64,000 bases of DNA from Rapana venosa (Eukaryota > Mollusca > Gastropoda > Neogastropoda > Muricidae). Location of the stretch: NCBI GenBank assembly GCA_028751875.1, contig CM054140.1, positions 47,721,461-47,785,460 of the forward strand, written 5' to 3'. Each line of letters begins with the position of its first letter. Positions within the stretch are counted from its first letter, which is position 1. A model generated the notes under the pieces. That model was not told the DNA's origin, did not search any database, and worked only from the letters and a program-made list of their open reading frames with translations. A program made the translations under genes and the position numbers. This document shows positions 12,003 through 24,097 of the stretch, one piece after another.

Positions 12003-12443
12003 CATTAATGCTATTCATGTTCAGAGTATTGTGAACGTGTTGGAGCATTCAGATGATCTCGATAATGCTATTCATGTTCAGAGTATTGTGAACGTGTTAG
12101 AACATTGAGATGATCTCGATAATGCTATTCATGTTCAGAGTATTGTGAACGTGTTAGAGCATTTAGATGATCTCGATAATGCTATTCATGTTCAGAGTAT
12201 TGTGAAGGTTAGAGCATTAGATGACCAATATGCTATTATGTTCAGAGTATGTGAAGTGTTCGAGCTTATGATCTCGATAATGCTATTCATGTTCAGAGTA
12301 TTGTGAACATGTTGGAGCATTTAGATGATCTCGATAATGCTATTCATGTTCAGAGTATTGTGAACATGTTGGAGCATTTAGATGATCTCGATAATGCTAT
12401 TCATGTTCAGAGTATTGTGAACGTGTTGGAGCATTTAGATGAT
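12003..12443 (+). repeat. Tandem array, 57-bp unit, about 8 copies
   Basis: Unit with GCTATTCATGTTCAGAGTAT, GTGAACGTGTTGGAGCA and GATGATCTCGATAAT. Starts recur every 57 bp at 12010, 12067, 12124, 12181, then 12282, 12339 and 12396. The copies around 12190-12280 carry many one-base deletions. Because 57 is a multiple of three, a 19-residue peptide repeat is open over several units, but nothing suggests a real gene. Confidence 0.93.
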
Positions 12444-15384
12444 GGGTGTGTGTATGGTGCATCTTCTATATGTAGGTATGTACACAGGTATAAACATAGA
12501 ACTGTGTGCACATGCTAATGTGTATGAGCATGTGCACACATGATAAGCTTTGCGAGATTGAAATGGTAGTACTTGTTTTGATGCAAATCTGGAAATGGTG
12601 TTCAAGTTATTTGTTAACAATCTGATGTGAATACAAATGTGATGTGGATCTTGTGTGACATTGTGCATAGCTGGTATATTCCGTGACAACTTTGCTGGCA
12701 GCTCAACCCCATCTGAATGGAAACAGGGTGATTTTCTTGTAAAGAGAAAACTTATGGTCTTCACCACTACCCTTTTTTGTTTGGTGTTTAATTTTCTTTA
12801 TCTTCGTTTTTTATTTATGATCATACAATGGATATATATACATAATATATATATACACACACACACATACATATGTATATCTGTACCCATTTGTTCCAAC
12901 AGTGTATCTTTATGTCGAAGGTTGTATGTTGATAAGTAGTACAAATGATTGCATAGTATGCATGTTTTTAATCGTGGAATTTTGTATGAGTCATTTTTTC
13001 CCCTTAGTGATCGCAGTCCTATTTGCAAGTTCTTACAAGCATGAGTGAAAACCCAAAGATCATTTCATGGAGCTTCATTGCACATTAAAAAGAAGATAGT
13101 AGAGGTAACATGAAAAAACCTGGACAGGATTTTTTTACCTTCCCCCACCCTCAAGTTGGGGTTTTATGGTACTATTCCCTCATTTTTAAAATTTTTTTTA
13201 AATAGTAAAATACCATCCCTGACTTGGTTAAAGGGTGGCTTTGTGAAGAAATATTGATAACATCTGTTCAGCTGTTTTTCAGTGCAGACAAGCAAATGAA
13301 GGTTATTGGAACAAGCATGAAAAACAAGTGATGCGAGGATTTCTAGATGAAAAGGTGTATCAATGTCTTTGCTGAAGGGACCAAGGCTTGTGTATGAGTT
13401 GCTGTTTAATCAAAATAGCTTGGGTGAATAAAGTGACTCTAAACATTCTGCTGGCATAAAAACTGATTCAGAGAATATTGGGGTAAGAAGTATTCATTTA
13501 AAATATTGATACTAATATGCTTAACATACTTGGGCAAAAATTGGAAGTACATCATCATGTTAGAATTGTATTAGAGAAAGAAAAATTGGGGTGGAGATAC
13601 TTTTAGTTAATGAAATTTAATGTGAACTTGTAATATGTGCTAAATGAGAAGTTCATAAAGCTGCTTTGATTGTTAACATCATGGAATGTTGGCTTTAGGA
13701 AGGGAACCAAGTCATTCAATAGTGTAGCTGGCTTTAACAGACCTTTCTGAGAAGTTGACTGTTGATGAACAAGTTTTGTCTATGGGTGAAACTCAGCCAA
13801 AGTAAATGATAAGGAGGAAAGACTGGTTGACAGGCCTTGGTGGTGTGCAAAAAAAAAATAGGCAAGGGAAAGCTCAGTCTGAAGAAAATGAGGACGTGTT
13901 CATAGCTATATAAATTCCATATATTATTATTATTATAGTTTGGAAGCCTGTCTGTTCCTTTTGTAAGTTCTGACATACATCAACTTTTTTTTTTTAAATG
14001 GCAAATTTATTTTGGCTGCTGTAGCCCTTTCATGTTCAGCTCCCGTTGTGGACCGACTGTCTAATATTGTTGATGGAAGGTGCCAGAAAGTAAAATGGTA
14101 CATCTGTCTGAAAGTAAAGTCATTCTAAAAAGGGAGGGGGTCTGTCTTGTTTCAAAGCATAATTTTGTGAAACCATGTTGACACAATGCATGACGTCATT
14201 AGCACAATCCTTTTTCCTTCTTCTGCACTCTGTCAACTATTTGATGCTGTAGCAATCTGTGCTATTGCATACTGTTTACTGGTTAATCTTATATAGGAGA
14301 AAATGTGCTGTTGTGTTTTGGTTTTAAACCCTATGGATAAAGATATGGAACCCCGCTAGGTGGTCATTCCATACTGTCAGTATTGAATTCTGTGGTGTTA
14401 TTCTAGAGTTGTTTAAAACTTGAATATACGTATTCTCCCCTTGTACCTGTAAATGGCCACTTTTATTATTGGATATCCTCCTTCCCCACATTTCTCTGAA
14501 GGATGGGAGGTGGTGATGTTATGCTGCCAGTGCTGAGGGTATATCATTTTCTTCCCATAGGCTATCATCAGTATGAGTGATTCCCCCCCAGCCTTCCCTC
14601 ACATTTTAAGACTTTAAAGGTACTGGTCTTTGATTTGTCATTGACATAGTTACATTTTTTCCTTCTGTAAACAGTGCTTGTCTTTGTCTTGATTTGTTTC
14701 ATTGACCTGATGGCTTTGGGTGTGTCAAGGAAATGCATCTGTATGTCTTTCTTACTCTCTCAAAAAAACGGAAAGCCAAAAAATGAATAAAACCACAAGT
14801 CAGGAACTGGGGTCCAACAGATAGGTGAAAAGCTCCAACTGTTAAACTTTGATTTGTTTCTGTGTTAAACTATTTGATTCGTTTCTGTGTTATGTGCTTC
14901 TGGTCAGTGCAGCAGATCTGCTTAATTAAGCCTGCAATGTTGGGGATATGTATCTTATTACTGGGTCCATTGCTATTCAGCCAAGATGGGGCATATGTTC
15001 ACTTCTCCCTTTAGAAACCATACTAAACAATATGTGCTTGGAATCATGTCAAAGGACGGTCAGAAGGTTTAGTTGCAGAAAGTCAACATGTTCAGCTTAC
15101 ATTGTATGCATCATCACACCTATACATAAATAATAGAATTCAAGCATAGGTCTTTTCTGCAGATGACCTTTCCTACTCATATTAATTAATGTCAGAGTGG
15201 TTACATTACTGTTGCAATGATGCAAAAATCTAATTCCATATAGATGTGCACTTTGAATTTTGAATGGAATGCATAAAGTGGACATTTTTGGCCAAAATGG
15301 CATTCCACCACTTCAGAGGGAATCCCCAAAATAATGATGGGTTGTTTTGAATGAAAAGCATTTTATATGAATGCCAGTGTAAGA
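12444..15384. other. Intergenic stretch without recognised feature
   Basis: AT-rich sequence with a (TA)/(CA) run near 12830-12870 and a GCTATATAAATTCC plus (ATT)n motif at 13907-13938 that recurs near 31140 and 33278. I see no gene. Confidence 0.5.
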
Positions 15385-16385
15385 ATAAATAGCATTATAT
15401 ATATATATATGAATGTCTAAGTATGAATAGTGTTATATATGAATGCCTGTGTAAGTATGAATAGCGTTGTATATGAATGCCTGTGTAAGTATGAATAGTG
15501 TTGTATATGAATGCCTTTGTAAGAATGAATAGTGTTGTATATGAATGCCTGTGTTATATATGAATACCTATGTAAGGATGAATAGTGTTGTATATGAATG
15601 CCTATGTAAGAATGAATAGCGTTGTATATGAATGCCTGTGTAAGTATGAATAGTGTTATATATGAATGCCTGTGTTGTATATGAATGCCTCTGTAAGAAT
15701 GAATAGTGTTGTATATGAATGCCTATGTAAGAATGAATAGCATTATATATGTGAATGCCAGTGTAAGGAAAAAAAGCATTATATATGTGAATGCCAGTGT
15801 AAGGAAAAAAAGCATTATATATGTGAATGCCTGTGTAAGAATGAATAGTGTTATATATATGAATGCCTGTGTAAGTATGAATAGTGTTGTATATGAATGC
15901 CTGTGTAAGTATGAATAGTGTTGTATATGAATGCCTATGTAAGAATGAATAGCATTATATATGTGAATGCCAGTGTAAGGAAAAAAAGCATTATATATGA
16001 ATGCTTGTGTAAGAATGAATAGTGTTATATATGAATGCCTGTGTAAGTATGAATAGTGTTGTATATGAATGCCTATGTAAGAATGAATAGCATTGTATGT
16101 GAATGCCTGTGTAAGTATGAATAGTGTTGTATATGAATGCCTATGTAAGAATGAATAGCATTGTATGTGAATGCCTGTGTAAGTATGAATAGTGTTGTAT
16201 ATGAATGCCTATGTAAGAATAAATAGTGTTATATATGAATGCCTATGTAAGAATGAATAGCATTGTATGTGAATGCCAGAGTGAGAATGAATAGCTCTTA
16301 TATATATTATATGAATGCCAGTGTAAGAGTGAATAGCATTATAATGCTTGTGTAAGAATGAATAGCGTTATATATGAATGCTGTT
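15385..16385 (+). repeat. Minisatellite, ~34-bp unit, about 28 copies
   Basis: Unit like GTATATGAATGCCTGTGTAA then GTATGAATAGTGTT. Variants (GTTGTATATG, ATTATATATGTG, AGGAAAAAAAGC) occur in blocks, giving higher-order structure with repeated variant order. Lies in the PDE7-MTFR interval. Confidence 0.93.
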
Positions 16386-19300
16386 GTTGGACTGTAGCTG
16401 TGCATGAATTTGTTTTTGGGTGGAGTATGCATACATGTATGTGAATGTTATTTTGCATAATGGAGTCCACTGTAGTTTGGGACTCTTTTTTTTTTTCCAC
16501 CTTTATTCGATAAATGCTCATTTCATTTATTTTTTAAAGTATTCCCCTACTGCTGCTTTTCTATTCATATCCTTTATCCTGCCACACTCCGGGCTGTTCA
16601 GTCACATTCCTAGCCAGCAGCCCACAGTCCTGTGAGTGTTAGGTGGCCATAAGATTCTGGAGAAGAAACCAAACCTATGCACTGCTGATTGGTAATGAAG
16701 TATTCATTAGAACCTGCTGTAACCCAACATTAAGAGAACACCGCCTGCTAAGAACACTGATAATGATTATAAGCAGTTTTGTCATGAAGCCAGACTCATC
16801 AAAATAGTGACCATCCTTAATATATGTCAAATTCTTTTACTAGCGCCATGAATTGAATTGACTTGAATACCAACTTTAAAATACAGATGGTTTCTCTCTG
16901 CCTGCCTGAAAGTCGGGCTGCTCTCCCTAGGGAGAGGGCTTCGCCATAAGAGCAGTGCCACTTGGATTCTGAAGACCTGGACGTGAATCCAGCACAGGCA
17001 CAGCAGTAGGTGGGAAACACAAAATAAGATAACAGTATAAAGAACAGGACAATAAAGGAGTACTGACACTTTCCTGTACTGCAACAGGATTTACGATGTG
17101 AGCAGTTCCAATTAGGTTTGAGGTCTGTGATTATGTGCATCATGTCATGTAATGATCATTTATAAAGTGTGGAGAAAAGAATTTGTGATTCTACAATTAT
17201 TCAGTGACTGTAAAGGCTTTTTTCCAACCTCACTCTGCATAGGTGAGTAGCCTAATGGGAATTCTGGAAGTCATCACAGTCATGGGTGCTTTATTTCCTC
17301 CTCAAAGCTCACTAGACTGAAAACTTGCCCATATATTCCAGTTTTGGTTTTGTTGCATATTTCCACCCATATAGACTAGGCCCAGTCTGATCATTTGAAT
17401 AACTCTTCCTATTGAGTCCAAGTGGAGTCCAGAGCCTATGCAGGGAGCCGTACCATGCTCTGACAGTTGAAGGTAGTCGGTCATCTAAGTAATCAGTAGT
17501 TTACTTTCTCCCATATTGTCAAAGGGCATTACTTTCTCCCATACTGTCAAAGGGCATTCTTGCATTGAGGTTGTCACCAGTTGAAGTATACAAAAAGTTC
17601 AGTTTTGGGCACCTTTGCTCATTGAAAAGTGAAGAGGTATTACTGGAAATGATAAGTAATTCAATCCAGAAATCTTTATGGTTTATGTTTGAGTCATAAT
17701 GTTAGCATTTGATACTGCTGAGAATTTGCTTTTAACAAAGCTGGCATATAGTTTTTCATGAAAAATAGGAAGTTTTTGTATTATAAGATTACAATTAATT
17801 GTATACATTTGTACAGCAGTTCTTGATAAACTTTACACATCTACAAAAGAACATTTCAGATATGAAACAAAACTTGCTATAAACATTTATATCCTTTGCA
17901 CCAGTCACAGACTGGTCACAGCAAGTAAGTGATACTGCTAAACAAACATTTAATTAAGATTGAACTTGTGTAGGTTTTTTTTTATATGATACAATTTTGC
18001 CTAAAACTTGACTATCAGTTTAAAACTGTTACCTACAATGAAGTTTATGTTTCTATCAAGTGGATAGCTATGGACAAGTCTGCTTCCTCCCTTCCCGCCT
18101 TTTCTTTTTTGTCTGTTCATGAACAAAGGTGTATGGTACAGTTCAAGTTGGTTTCTATGTCCAAGTCTTCCAAAAATTTAGAGTCCTTGTGTTTTTAGTT
18201 TTGCCTACCATAGAATGGGATATTCTGTTGAATGTATTCAGTGAGCATGACTACAAAGAGCTTGCTGATCCAGATGTGTATAATCACAGACTTTAGTTTA
18301 AATAGGGGAATCTCCCAGTGTGAGCATGTTTTTGTTCCTGACATTTTGTGTCGGCACAATCAGAAGGAACGAGAGTTAGACACGAGATAATGAATGGAGG
18401 AAGGTGGGACTGAAGTTGCTAAGTGTGGGACGCAAGTGAGAGAGAATGTGTGAATCACAACCTGAAACATGTCCTGAATATGTACCAAGGACAAAGTCTG
18501 CTGCATTCATTTTAGTTTTCAAAAGGTATTTTGAATACCAACACTTCCATTTAACTGCTATAATCAGTACATGTATGATTGTAGTGCATTTTTTATGAGA
18601 ACTTTGCATATTATTTGTATGTGATTGCAATTTTGATTTAGCTGACAATTTTGTGGGAACAGTGAAAATGGGTCACTTCCAGATAACTATCTAATGAATA
18701 CTTTTTCACCAACATAGTTACGGAAATGTTGACCTTTGTCTTGTTTGTTTTTTGTATTCCAGTTTGTTGAGAATTGATAAAATCCATGATAAAAAAGACA
18801 TTTTATTATTTCTGTCAGCAGCCAGATTTGACAATAAACCAATGATCTCAACTACACTCTGTCTCCTTTTTATCAGTATGCAGGATGATAAATGAACCTT
18901 GAACCAAAATCCTGTAGTCTCATCAGGTTTCCCAAACCTGGAAGTGGATTTACTCTTATTTCCTAACACTCCCCCCCCCTCCCCTTCATACCCCCACCCA
19001 ACATTACTCCTCTTTCCTACCCTTGGTCCCAAACTACTCCTCTTTCCTACTCCTCCCCCCAAAAAGAGATGGGGGGGGGGGGGGGGGGGGGATGGTAAGG
19101 GCACTTAATTTATTGGAACAAAGTATATTTGGTGTATGGTACAATTCAAGTTGGTTTCTATGTCCAAGTCTTCCAAAAATAACCATAAAGAGGAATTTGT
19201 ACATGTCAGTATTTTCATTAAATTGTCAGACAGCTGAGTGCTAAAACCCATTTTTTACCCCCCCCCCCCCCCCCCCCAAAAAAAAATCTGGCCTTTTTAA

Positions 19301-20431
19301 AAAGAAAAGCTACTGTCTTCACAGATGCACAATACTGTACTACAAAACAAAACAAAAATCAAAATAATGGGGCAGTTCATGAATAGTTTTAACAGAGTTC
19401 CAACAAAAGTGGACTGATCCCCTTTTCAAATGTGGGGCAACAATGGCATAAAAAAGAAAGACATTTGTCAGGAAATCTTATTCTACTATTTTTGAAGAGA
19501 TTCCAAAATTCTACAACAATCTGATAGACAAATACACCCCATCTTCCAGATCTTTTGTGTCATGTATAAGATTTCATTACTTAACATCCAAGTTCGCAGC
19601 TCATGGGTTTTAGAATCCTGAGTAAATGTTTGGTATGTACATATGTGTGTGAGTGTGTGTGTGCCTGCCTACACACATGAATTTGTATTAACAGTACATC
19701 TCTTTTGCTTGCATTCACGGCATTTAGAAAGGTCCTAGTTCTCTTCCCAGTTGTGGGTGACATTTTTTATTCAAATAAAATATCTTGTACCCCCTTGTGT
19801 GACAAGTGCAGTCTGCTCTACCTGGACAGGTAGGAAGTAACCGCTACTTGACAAGGAATGCCATGCATACACTCTTATAAAGCAACAGCAACTGATTCTC
19901 ACCTGAGAAGGAACCCCCAGGCTTGTCATCTTCATGCTTGTTAACTGAACAGAAAACTTGAACGAGGGTGTAAGCACAATGCAACAAAAGGTGCAGAAGT
20001 GTAATTCTTTTCTTAGTCATGTATTCAACAGAAACAATGGAAAAAACAAACCACATTCAGATTTTTAAAAAGAAACTTTACAGAAAGAGAAAACCTGAAC
20101 ACGGAAAAATATGCAGTCATGATAGAATTTTTGCATGAAAGTTGAAACAGCAAAAACATACAACTACATGGGATCACCAGCACATATACATATTCAATGT
20201 CATAAAAATGGTTTTAAAACAAGAGGAAAAAAAGAACTATAACAAAAACCTACCCTTTATAGCAGAAATTAAAAAAGTGAAACAAAAGCTTTGGAGAATG
20301 TGGACTTCTGGAGAAACTAAAGATGTTTTCAGCACAGAATGATGCCTGCAATCTGGAAAGTATTTCAAAGGAATACTGCATAAACTATCTTGCATTCAGG
20401 TAGAATCCACTCCACCAATATCTGAAGAGAA
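16386..20431. other. Intergenic stretch, poly-G/poly-C runs, no gene seen
   Basis: Contains a 28-bp duplication at 17505-17563, a ~50-bp direct repeat (18129-18179 and 19132-19182), a poly-G run near 19067-19091 and a poly-C run near 19259-19277. No coding exon recognised. Confidence 0.45.
16915..16975. repeat. Fragment of the GAGAG-tail SINE family
   Basis: CTGCTCTCCCTAGGGAGAGG followed by GCTTCGCCATAAGAGCAG. The near-palindrome CTCTCCCTAGGGAGAG and the following bases match the left end of the SINE at 47.9 kb. Confidence 0.5.
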
Positions 20432-20588
20432 GGCCATTGCATTCTGGTCGGGAAAGATAACAAAAACATTCACATCAGTGTTGTGTTTAGGCATCATCCC
20501 AAAGTTAGACTAAAACGATGTTAGTGGTGAGAAAGCAGTCACATACTATCTCACCAATGGCTAACGTCAGTGTTGTAGCCAAGGAACA
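20432..20588 (+). mobile_element. SINE-1 fragment, tail B (old)
   Basis: A diverged copy: GCCATTGCATTCTGGTCGGG, then CATCATCCCAAAGTTAGACT and TCTCACCAATGGCTAACG. Head absent. Confidence 0.6.
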
Positions 20589-20696
20589 AAGATGGTTAAA
20601 AACAGATCTTTATTCAGAAAAAGATAATGCTATACATACACATATTGAAGCAATAACAAGTTCATGACATGTTCAAGATAATACACTTGACTGCAA

Positions 20697-20757
20697 TCTT
20701 GTTTATAGCCCCACCGACCACAGAGGCCACGTCGGGGCTGTCACCTCATAACTTTAT
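20697..20757 (+). repeat. Short dispersed repeat (GACCACAGAGGCCAC type)
   Basis: TGTTTATAGCCCCACCGACC, AGAGGCCACGTCGGGGCTGT and CACCTCATAACTTTA. Related sequence recurs near 24148-24290, 34074-34115 and 61686-61732. Class unknown. Confidence 0.45.
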
Positions 20758-21880
20758 ACATTTGTTTCTTTAGTTTGGCAGCTGGTAACCATCATGAACA
20801 AAGACAAAAGAAGGGTATGTGAAACTGGCAGTTATGATCAATGATAATAAGTTGGGGGTAAAACAGAACCAAAGTTATGACAGATCAGGCACATTCATTC
20901 TGCTGAATACTTCCACAAAATACACAAGACTTTCTCTTTTCTTTCAGGCATCAGATCTCATTTACTCAAAACCAAATTAAGCAACAAAAGGCTAAAAAAA
21001 ATACAGATGAACAAAGATAAAGTACAAAGGTAAACTGGCACATGGAAAAATGGATAGGGGAGGGGGACTCAAAATCATTGGGAGGGGAGGAAAGGGCGGA
21101 GATCAGGAAAAGAAGTTAAGTACAGTTAATGGCTGATATTCTCTTTTCTCTGAGCCCAAGCACATTTTAAGGCTTGGATGTAGTTCTCTTCAATCAACAA
21201 TGTTTTAACACACGCACACGAAGTCCAGATGAAAACTTCATGTTAGAAGGAAGACAAACGTGCTTTTGGTTTTCATTTTTAACCGGCATTCGGTCTGAAA
21301 ACAAAGTTACACATGACCAAATAATTAATTTACACACATTTTGAAGACGCAGAAAATGAGACAGGACATGATGAAGACATACATACCCACCACAGATACA
21401 GATTATGCATGCTCGCTGATTAAAACAACCTGTACACTTCCAGCCTGCTTACACGAAGCCCTAAAGCAAAACTCCAAAAAGACTGAAAGAATTCCAACTG
21501 GCATAAAATAGAATTTTAAAAATGTACAAATTGGAATTCCAAAAGGCACAGATGGAATCTAAAAAGTCACAGAATGGAATTCCCAAAGGTGAAGAACATA
21601 CCACCATAAGACACAAACTGGAATTCTGAACGGCATATACTGGGAACCCCATAGGCACAGAATAAAAATGACTGCCTGGTGCCGTTGTCATCTTACTACA
21701 GACACTACTATGCTCCATCTGTCTTGCTTTTCACCTTTCCCATCGTTGCTCCCTTACTGGCTCCCTCCCCTCCCTTTGAGTGATTTCAAGGAGAAAGGCC
21801 TATAAAATCCTTTTTGAGGAGACATAGGGGTCAGGAAGTAAGGAATTTGAAGGATTGATTATTATTAAATATGAATTAAA

Positions 21881-22005
21881 ACTGAAAGAAATCTTCACTA
21901 TAGTGGACAACACTAATGTTTCTATAATTTTTCATTTACAATTATTTGTGATGAACTAACACTGAAAGAAATCTTCACTATAGTGGACAACACTAATGTT
22001 TCTAT
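21881..22005 (+). repeat. 80-bp period duplication
   Basis: A 45-bp stretch starting ACTGAAAGAAATCTTCACTA occurs at 21881 and again at 21961, with a more diverged remainder. Confidence 0.85.
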
Positions 22006-23164
22006 TTTTGATGTACAATTATTTGCGAAATAAAAAATCCATAAAAAGCTATATTCAGCTGCAAGTTCCTGCTGTTGCTTTACTGGCTACCAGAGTGTTG
22101 ACCGAGACTTCTGTAGTCTACAAAAGCAGCTTTGTCTTTACAATTTTATACAAAAAAGGAAAAGCCCATTCACAATTACAAAGGGGACAAGGCCCGTTTA
22201 TGTTGTGTGTGTGTGAGTGAGAGTGTATGTGTGTGTGTAAAAATTTCTTTTTCACAATACAATATCATTCTTGCAATAATAAAAATAACAATCTACACTG
22301 GCTGAAAGCTGCTGTAGTTGTGGTTGTTTTAGCTTTGCCCTACACTGAGTTGCAGTCACTGATCTACTGCCTTCCTCTATCTCATTTCATTAACTAGTTT
22401 GAACAACAAAATCCAGTGTTTTCTTCACACTTACTTTTCTACACTTCATCCTCTAGATTATCAGTAAATACAGCATGATTTACCTGAAGACATAGATAAA
22501 TCAGTAAGGCGCTGTGAATACACCTCTCATCTATGGAAGAAGCAGAAAACAAAAACAAAACAAAACAAACAACCCTTTGGCACTGTCAACAATGAACTGT
22601 CCTGATTATTTCTCTACTTGTTTCTTTAAAATCCTTCCTTTTTTCTCTCTTGTGAAACATTTTCCGAATTACAAAAGCGAAATCTTAACAGAAAATGTGC
22701 TTCACTTTGAAGAAGAATAAATACTACATGCAGGTACTGTCTACATGACAAGTAAAGAGCTAAGTCTTGACCTATATACTATACATGAGAAGTGACTGTG
22801 CAACTTGTGCAACAGTTACTCAGAATGTCAAGTGGCATGTGTATGTGTGTGTGTGCGCACACTGCATGCATGTGCACACAAGTATATGTATGGTAATGGG
22901 GGGTGGGTGGGTGTGTTTCTGGCCACTGGATGCGGCCATTATAATTTTGTCACCAAATCTTCGATTTTGTTTCCCAGAGCAAGGTTTACGCAGAACTCTT
23001 GGCCCAAGCTTGGTCAGTTATCAATGTAAGCAAAGTGCCGAAGTCTACATTAAAAATGTTGTTAACGCTTTGAAATGTTACGTAAGGTTACTTTCATCCA
23101 TAACAATCTCCCAGCATAACAACTCATATTCTCTCTTGAAAAGAGACAAAACAAAACATTTTTT

Positions 23165-23352
23165 AAATAAATAAAAGGAGGCACAACTCCTGTGAAGTAG
23201 CTGTACAGTTGCCAATATGGCAAGGCAATTGAAAATAGCCATGCACCCTAACTTCTCATCCAGTGTGTACCTAACTCTCATGGTGATTACCAGGTGTGAG
23301 CATAGAGAGTGCATATTCTGGGTGCCCCCATGGTTGCCAGGGCTGGAAAATA
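23165..23352 (+). mobile_element. MITE-like dispersed repeat, copy 1
   Basis: Shares GCCAATATGGCAAGG, ACTTCTCATCCAGTGTGTAC and TTCTGGGTGCCCCCATGG with copies at 50.1, 56.6 and 59.7 kb. No coding potential. Downstream of MTFR. Confidence 0.6.
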
Positions 23353-23992
23353 CACAACAGCAACACAGCATTTTTAGTGGAGAACTTCTCAAGACCCTTT
23401 TTCTTTTACAGGCCATTACTGCAGCAAGTTAACTTAAGCACATAATTATAAATATACATAGCATCAACAGAGACCTTTTGGATGGAAAATTTGCAGCAAG
23501 ATACCACAGAGTGTACACATTCAAGATTATGAAAGGGCAGTAGCTTGGCTGTTATGCCGATTTAAAGCGACTTAAGGCTGGTAACTGCTTTCCAACCAAT
23601 TAAAAAGATAAAAACGTGCAAGATTCTGTGCAATGATGAGTGCACTCATTTGAACATTCAAAATCTTTTCACACACTTTTAAAAAACTCCAGTCAAAGCA
23701 ATCACATTTGACACCAAAAATCCATATTTGATGATAGCAACAAAATTAGGCACTTTTTAACCACCTGGAGACAAACATTTGATCTCTAAGAACTTTCAAA
23801 TCCTTGAAATGGGTTTGCCCCCCTCCCCAACCAATTCAAATTGAGGACTGTACAAAGCCTTTAGAACCCTCAGCAACACTGTGATCCCCGCCAGCCTACC
23901 AAAGTCTCCTGGCTATTACAACAGACCTTTTCAGCACGGTGAAGAGAAGAGGCCAACAGCACTTGATCGTCATTGTCCTTCTCAACATACAT

Positions 23993-24097
23993 TCACTTGT
24001 TGCTGTCTTTCAGAGGAGATGGAGAAGATGGACCATTTTCTCCTTCTTCGATCAGTGACAGCCGTTTCCGTGTACGCCGCAACATGTGTTGGCCAAA
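23993..24097 (-). CDS. MTFR1: MTFR exon 8: C-terminal FGQHML motif and stop
   Basis: 34 codons plus TGA (23995-23993) after CTGTTTCAG. It encodes FGQHMLRRTRKRLSLIEEG and ends SPLKDSNK. The FGxHMLxxT block is the conserved MTFR C-terminus. It lies 6.6 kb from exon 7, beyond the nested LINE insertions. Confidence 0.88.
   Translation of the reverse strand, partial: FGQHMLRRTRKRLSLIEEGENGPSSPSPLKDSNK

Larger units (their letters stand above)
20609..23992 (-). other. Possible MTFR 3' UTR and flank
   Basis: The first canonical AATAAA in transcript direction after the MTFR stop is at 20614-20609. A UTR of 3.4 kb is possible but unproven, and a non-canonical signal nearer the stop may be used. The stretch also contains an 80-bp-period duplication and one MITE-like copy. 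No other gene is visible. Confidence 0.25.

Noticed and set aside
12303..12518. A 71-residue frame of 19-aa repeats as a gene
   Set aside because: It is the translation of a 57-bp tandem array; no exon signals, and middle units break the frame.
15706..15918. Open frame in the minisatellite
   Set aside because: Product of the ~34-bp tandem repeat, not a plausible protein.
12003..16385. CRISPR-like repeat arrays
   Set aside because: Units are contiguous or variable without unique spacers, and the genome is eukaryotic.
16817..17143. A 108-residue minus-strand frame with a hydrophobic stretch
   Set aside because: Overlaps a SINE-family fragment and lacks exon signals or a recognisable family.
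22767..23174. A 135-residue plus-strand frame
   Set aside because: Driven by a (GT)n run and AT-rich DNA, overlaps a dispersed repeat, and has no homology that I recognise.
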